A model generated the notes under the pieces. It was not told the origin of the DNA, searched no databases, and saw only the letters and a program-made list of their open reading frames with translations. A DNA stretch of 64,000 nucleotides. It comes from Neurospora intermedia. Lineage: Eukaryota; Ascomycota; Sordariomycetes; Sordariales; Sordariaceae. Below, piece after piece: positions 58,395 through 64,000 of this stretch (positions within the stretch are counted from its first letter, which is position 1; each line of letters begins with the position of its first letter). Where the stretch lies: NCBI GenBank assembly GCA_037102815.1, contig BTPP01000004.1:3596001-3660000 (forward strand), written 5' to 3'. The translations under genes were made by a program, and so were the position numbers.

Positions 58395-61300
58395 CACCCC
58401 CCTACCGTATGTTGTGCATGCATGTATAAAGGGGGGGATGTGTGTGTGTATGTGTGTGTGGTGATGATAGTAACTGTGACACCACTTCCCAGTTCCAGCC
58501 GCATTACATACAGATTTGCTTTAGGGGTAAAAAGGGGCAAGCGGACAGGTACGTAAACACAAGACCGATATCGCACGATTCAAAAAGTCATCAAGCGAAC
58601 CAAACTGCGGCTATTAGTGCGGCTGGCGCTACAGCTCGTCTCCGTTGGCCTGAAATTCAGACCTAGTCACTGTTGCTTCGTCGAGTGGGGTTTGTTCCAA
58701 CGAGGCTGTCTTCCAGGTAGTATTGTCTATGTTGCCACCTAGTCTCCAAAGTTCCCTACTTGGACAGTATCGTGCCCAGATACGGTAGGGATATCGTCAA
58801 GTGTGGTGTGTGGAAATGGTATGTGGTAGGGAATGAGCGAGTGGCTCGGAATCTAGCGTTCGTACATACATGTAATGAGGTAGTATGTGAGCTGGCAGGA
58901 CAGGGCAGGGCAGACGGGGACGGGATAGGGGTAATGTAAACAGTTTAGAGTTATGAACAGACTGGCCTTGGGATCTGCGGTCACCTTTCCCTTCACTTCC
59001 ACCCCCTATCCATGCATTCCATATGCACTCCGAACAACCCCAAGAGCAAGGACCAACAGCACCCTGGGATGGAGGACCGCTGCAACGGATTGGTAGTTGC
59101 AGTTCCAGTTCCAGGTTGGTACCTCTCTAGAGCAAAAAGGTTCTGCAGCGAACCCAGGACGGTGGTGTCGGTACGCAGTAGAGGGAAAGGAAGGTAGGGA
59201 AGAGGCCTGCTGTTTTTCGCTGCTGGGGAAGGCAAGACGATCTCTGGTTGGGGTTCTCTAGGGGTCGAAAATTTCCGCAAGTTAGAATTCTTTCATTTCC
59301 TTACACTTTTCCTTACCGAAATTCCGGAAATGATTCGTGCACGAGTCCGTGCACTCGCCCAGACTCTATACCATACGCCACTGCAGTTGATCAGCCATAA
59401 TTCTACACTACACATTGACCTACCTCCCTCATACCCTCGCCGTCGTCAGCTCTCTGTTCACATTCAGTCATGATGCCTTCTTAGCGCTATCTTTAAGCTG
59501 TCTCAGCAAAATAAGTGGCCAAAAAAAAAAGTCATGTGATGTTAAAACTGGTAAAAGATTTACATTTTTCATTACTTTTTTTCCCGAATTTACTTTCCTT
59601 ACCGCTTACGGGAACTTCAGATCGACCCCTAGGGTCTCCCAGGGTCGAAATGCATTGCAACGGCAACCCGGCAGATGAAGTCGCTTCCGCGGCCGGCCGG
59701 CGCTTAACATCCAACGCGCCGCTTGAAGGAGGCATCCGCGTATGTATGACGGGTGTACATATGTCTGCAGTCCTTCAATTATCAGATATAGTTGTTGAGG
59801 CCGATATCTGGATGTTTGGGCGCCATTGTCTTGCAGGCGTGATGACGGAGGAGGTGCAGATGATCTGATCCCGAGGACAAAATTCTCTCAGTCTTTGTCC
59901 CTTGACGCAGGTCGGCGGCAGCTATGGAATAGGGCAAGAACCCCCCGGGAACCTATCTTTTGCCGGTAGTGCAGTGCGTAAGGAAGTTGAGGGTTTTCTT
60001 GTGGGCGCCATGTACAGAGTATATAGTCCATCGGCTAGAACCCCACAAATGCTTCGCTATGCCGAATGGCGGTCCGGTCCAGCAGCTTTCGGATAGACCT
60101 TGTGCCATGCATGGCGCTACCCGGTAACGTGATGATCAAGACGTGAGGGTTTCTTGCTCCGTCACCACATCTCCGGCTCAGAGAGGACGCCAATGGGTCG
60201 CATGACTGTGAAGAAAAATCACCATTGGGCCTCGCCTCGATACCTTAGTGCGCTATTAGAACCATGAGGGATACAGAGCGAGCGAATACCTTGTGAGAGA
60301 CAACTGTGTCCTTGAGATAATGGTAGGGTCAGAACTATACGACCCCACCTGCAAAAGGAAACCTCCACGCTCTTGAGAGTCATTTCAACAACGACCGAAT
60401 GTATGCGGAGGAGTGGAAAAAAAAATGCGATGCTGCTGACCACGCCCACCCCTCTCCGACCTTTCAGAATGCTCCTCTTGCCGCCGAGGTACGTATGGTT
60501 CTTGAAGGGGTCGCCGAGACCCCGCAGAAAACACTGCCTTATCCACGCGATAATGGCGCTTCATCGTCCTTTTCTTTCTTGTCCACATTGACTCGTGACT
60601 CGCTCTGATCGACGTTCAGTTCCAGGGTCTCGAGAGGCGCTAGACGCGGCTGTCCCAAAAGCAGGAAAGCCGAAGCCAAGTTCGCAGTCCAGGGTCATAT
60701 TTGCACCCGCGAGACACAAGTAGATAGTCAGAGAGAGCTATGGGAACCGAAAGCAGAGGTCCAGGCGAAGCTTGGCCCAAATTTCCCCTGAAAAGAACAG
60801 CGAGGACAGATTGACGGCGTGGGGGAGAATCGAACCTTTAACAATAAGGCGGGCTGTTTTGAGGAGGCTCACATGTAGCATTTTGCTTTTTGCTACACAC
60901 CAGTGTGGGTTTTTACAGCACACGGAACTCCTACGGAGTCCAGTGAATGCTTGGTTCGCCTCCCCATGCTTTTCTTTGCTGTGAAAGCGTAAGAGAGGCA
61001 TGCTGCCACTTTCAAGACCAAAGACACGGCTGTAGAGGCTCAACGGGGAGACCATACGATTAGTTCTCTTGCTGCTCAGACACGGGGATGGGGTCCAATT
61101 GGGCTCGAGGAGAGAGGATCACGGGCGCCGTGAAGGATGCGGCAGTGTGAACGGCCTGGCCAATACGGCGGCAGAAATTTGGAGGGATTTACGCCGGCCC
61201 GTGTTGCTGCTGAAGCGAGCAAAGTCTTCGGTTGTAGGTTCCGCTGTGGCATTGTGGCTCTTTTTCTGCGTGCGGGCTGAAAACTGCCTTTCGGCCTCGC

Positions 61301-63755
61301 AACAGAACCTCTCATTCCATCACGTCGAACATATCTATACGCCCGGTTCATGTTCAGTTGCTGATCTGTCTTGACGGCTTTCTGCTTCGCAGTACGTATG
61401 GCCTCGGCGGTTCATCCATTGTACGGAGCCACATTATGAATTTTCAGTCTCTCACCAATGTCAGATCCCAAATGATCATACCCGTTGGTCCTGTCGCTCA
61501 CCAGGAGGCCTGCTGGACTCTGGCTTTTTAGAAGACAATCGGCGCGCACCATTCGTCCTGATCTTCTGCACTAGGCCTGTTTTGGAAGGAAGCTTGATGC
61601 TGCGTCTTGAGCATATCCTAGGCAGCTTTCCTTGTGGAATGGAGATGTCAGGCATTGAGAGCGGCTGACCAGTGGGATGTTAGCCGTCGACGCTTCGCTT
61701 GGACCTTACCTTTTCTGCCCAATGGCGACAGGGGAGGGTCTGGCTGAAGCTGGATGTATACCCAATGACGAATCCATACTGTATGTGGTTCTCTGCGATT
61801 GTTGGACGACTTCCCATCTCGACGACCGTCTCGAGAGATCTGTTGGCCCTTCGACACGGCCGCACAAAGATGATGGAATTGCACGGCCAACGACAACAAA
61901 CGGTAAAAGCTAAAGCAACAGAAGAAAGGACGATTGCGACTGCCAAGGCGGTCCGTAGGAAACCCATGGAGCGGCCACGACAACAGCCTCGCTTGTTGGT
62001 AACCGGAGCGATGTGTGGGAGCGGTGCCATTCTGCCATCCTGCCCACCCACATGGAGTCATGGACCACGGGCATAGACAAACGTGAAGGGATCGGGGGAC
62101 TCGAGGAGACCCCCCGGAAGCCTCGGGATTTTCCTACGGTAACAACGCTGGATGTTACGTCGCTGGAGAACGCTTCCGTCTTTTGATTGCTCCCTTTCCA
62201 TATGTCGTGCTGGAGAGATTAGACCATGGTATCTTGGAGCTTGACGCGGCTTGAGCCCTTGAGCTTGACGCAGTCAGGTATCGCATCTCGCGGCATCGTT
62301 TGTGAGTGTTCAGTCGGGGGTTGTAGGCTCGTGTTGGACCTGGATGTCAAATATCAACCCCTGTCCCACATGACATGGGCCTCTCTTTTTTCTTCTTTTA
62401 ATTATCCACGATCAAGATATTGAAATGCTCCTCCCCGTGGTGGTAGTGCCTGACAATGACTGGCCGTTGACCAGCCTAAGGTCTTGAGCTCGGGGTCCTT
62501 GTCAACTGTCAATAACAATCAATTATCGACTCTCCCCTCCCAGTTTGGTAGTTGGCGGCTCACGGCTGTCAGAATATCGAAATATCGCAGCAGCGGCGGT
62601 CCAATTCCTCCAACTTCAACGGCCTCTTCATTTTCTTCTTCCTTGCGCTATGTAATTTGCTGGAACCCGAAGAAAGTAGCCATCGGGTGGTGGTATGTCT
62701 GGAGAGTTGGTGTAGCATCCATAGCGTCGTTCAGAAGAGAATGATTGACCCGATTGAGATTGTCAGGAGGAGAGTGATGGAGATAGAGACAAACTTGGGG
62801 AAGGGACGTCGAGATCTTTGCGGGGAAATCATTTTGTTTACAGTAGTAGGATAATCAGCGATTGTTATGGGAGCAGCCAGTGGCACCTGACGAATATGAA
62901 TTCGGAAAGACTTCCAGTCAACTCCTTTGAACGGTAGTAACGGTAGTGAGCTTGAAGACCGTGACGGGTAACTGCCAGTCTAACCTGGCAAGTACATAGT
63001 ACAATCCAATTGATGGCTCGATGCCGCTGGCTTGATCCAGAGACAGATAAGGAAAGAACTCTGGGTGGCCAAGCCGGACTGGCAGCCCAGGGCAGGAGTG
63101 TAGCTGGGAAGAAGCTGGGAAGCTGCGAGCTGCGGCCTGGGAGCTCCCGCTTTCTCCAGTTTCCAGCTCTCCATTGACTGTACAGCCCGAGTGATTTCAG
63201 GAGCCAGGGGACAGTCCATTTCATTGGACTCCATAACTCAAGAGGAGTTTGGGCGCAGTCGGGTGGTAGCATTTGGGTCGAATGGGAAAGAGAATGCCTG
63301 GTCATGGGCCGCTATTGGGTTTTGGCAGTTTGTGGCGGCGTGGGTGTTCTATTCCCAGCAACCTAATGCAAGCTTTGCTTTTAAACTTATAGCTGGGACG
63401 ACCCCCTGCCGCAGCCGAAATCTCCTGACGTCTGCTTTTGTTTAGCATACACAGCAACTTCAAAGTGAGGTTCATGAAGAGCATCCTCTTGCTTGATGGG
63501 AAGGGATGCGGGTTATGCAGCTAGCCGTCCATCCATCTTTCGCCGGCTGTGGTGTAGGTATCACTGCCTTGCCCAGGAGCCGTTAATGACGACAAGCCTG
63601 AAGGGTAGGGCGGTAGCCAGTCCCAGGTATGAGGGAACAGGGCCAAAACTATGGACTGCAATCAGCCGTTCCATTATCATTCGGGTACTGGTGGTGGGAA
63701 TTGAGGCCCTTTCCACCTGCAAGCCTCAAATCCGCCGCCCAATCAGCCAATAGCC

Positions 63756-63756
<1 letters not shown>

Positions 63757-63799
<43 letters not shown>
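63757..63799. repeat. Run of 43 A
   Basis: The longest homopolymer in the window. It could be the tail of a retroposed transcript, but I see no target-site duplication and no retroelement frame upstream. It may also vary in length or reflect assembly. Confidence 0.8.
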
Positions 63800-63801
<2 letters not shown>

Positions 63802-64000
63802 TGAGAGCAGGGCATGTGGGTGTGTGTGGGCGGTGCTCTTTGCCGTAGGATTGAACAATGCCATTGTTTCATCCGCGTAGTAGAGACAAGCAGACAAGAC
63901 AAGGAAAAACTCCGGCGTGCGACCCGATTCCGTCCACTCACTCCATGTCCATCAGCTGAACATACCAGCATTTCCACTACCCACGTACAGTAGGCAATTT

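Larger units (their letters stand above)
54594..64000. other. 9.4-kb tail with no recognisable gene
   Basis: From the DRG1 stop to the window end I find no reading frame with a recognisable domain, no tRNA or 5S rRNA, and no transposon ends. Frames are mostly under 140 codons. The stretch 55,400-58,300 is AT-richer than the genes. Simple repeats occur, (TG)31 at 58332 and A43 at 63757, and palindromic TAGGTA-type motifs at 56363, 56406, 56686 and 57972. It could be the upstream region of a gene beyond the window, or hold non-coding RNA. Confidence 0.5.

Noticed and set aside
60810-60900. tRNA-like B-box (GGTTCGATTC on the minus strand)
   Set aside because: Neither the T-stem, the anticodon arm nor the acceptor stem can be paired around it, so it is an isolated match.
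1-64000. RIP-mutated transposon relics
   Set aside because: No long AT-rich, TpA-rich block without reading frames was seen, and no terminal repeats or transposase or reverse-transcriptase motifs.

Overview
The window is nuclear DNA of a filamentous ascomycete. Genes carry short introns (mostly 50-300 bp, GT..AG), lie on both strands and are separated by kilobases of non-coding DNA. Products include fungal-type proteins (Set3C subunit Hos4, polyprenal reductase DFG10, a large acidic ascomycete protein). The five-exon mitochondrial ATP synthase delta gene gives a 165-residue product that agrees, as far as I remember, almost completely with the Neurospora crassa protein, so I infer Sordariales, most likely Neurospora or Sordaria. 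I could not run a search to confirm this. No transposon, rRNA, tRNA, CRISPR array or secondary-metabolite cluster was recognised.

Layout: 1-2.9 kb no gene; GTR2 (Rag-type GTPase, -) 2.9-4.3 kb; LMBR1-family membrane protein (-) 7.2-9.5 kb; aldehyde dehydrogenase (+) 10.6-12.3 kb; SEC12 (+) 12.9-15.0 kb; a MIF/tautomerase-like protein (+) 17.3-19.0 kb, convergent with a patatin-like lipase (-) 19.4-22.1 kb; SAR1 (-) 23.2-24.3 kb; an acidic ascomycete protein (-) 25.8-28.1 kb; an 8-kb gap; ATP synthase delta (+) 36.1-37.0 kb; a zinc-ribbon disordered protein with an in-frame stop (+) 37.6-41.0 kb; polyprenal reductase (+) 41.7-42.9 kb, tail to tail with an AlkB-like (ALKBH6) gene (-) 43.0-43.8 kb; HOS4 (+) 46.8-51.7 kb; DRG1/RBG1 GTPase (+) 52.9-54.6 kb; then 9.4 kb without a recognisable gene.

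Most genes are housekeeping: membrane traffic and TOR signalling (SEC12, SAR1, GTR2), lipid and dolichol metabolism (patatin lipase, polyprenal reductase), mitochondrial energy (ATP synthase delta), chromatin (HOS4), translation-linked GTPase (DRG1). SEC12 is the exchange factor for SAR1, and the two genes that start COPII coat assembly lie only about 8 kb apart.

Observations most worth checking are: a MIF fold embedded in a long disordered protein with its catalytic Pro-1 position replaced by Val; the in-frame TAG in the zinc-ribbon gene; a GC-AG intron in the ATP synthase delta gene; a 10-codon uORF ending next to the HOS4 start; a protein-like reading frame inside a DRG1 intron; a possible dual-start aldehyde dehydrogenase; and a palindromic motif (CTACCTAGGTAG / GTAGGTACCTAC) scattered through intergenic DNA. 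I found no clear new multi-gene system.
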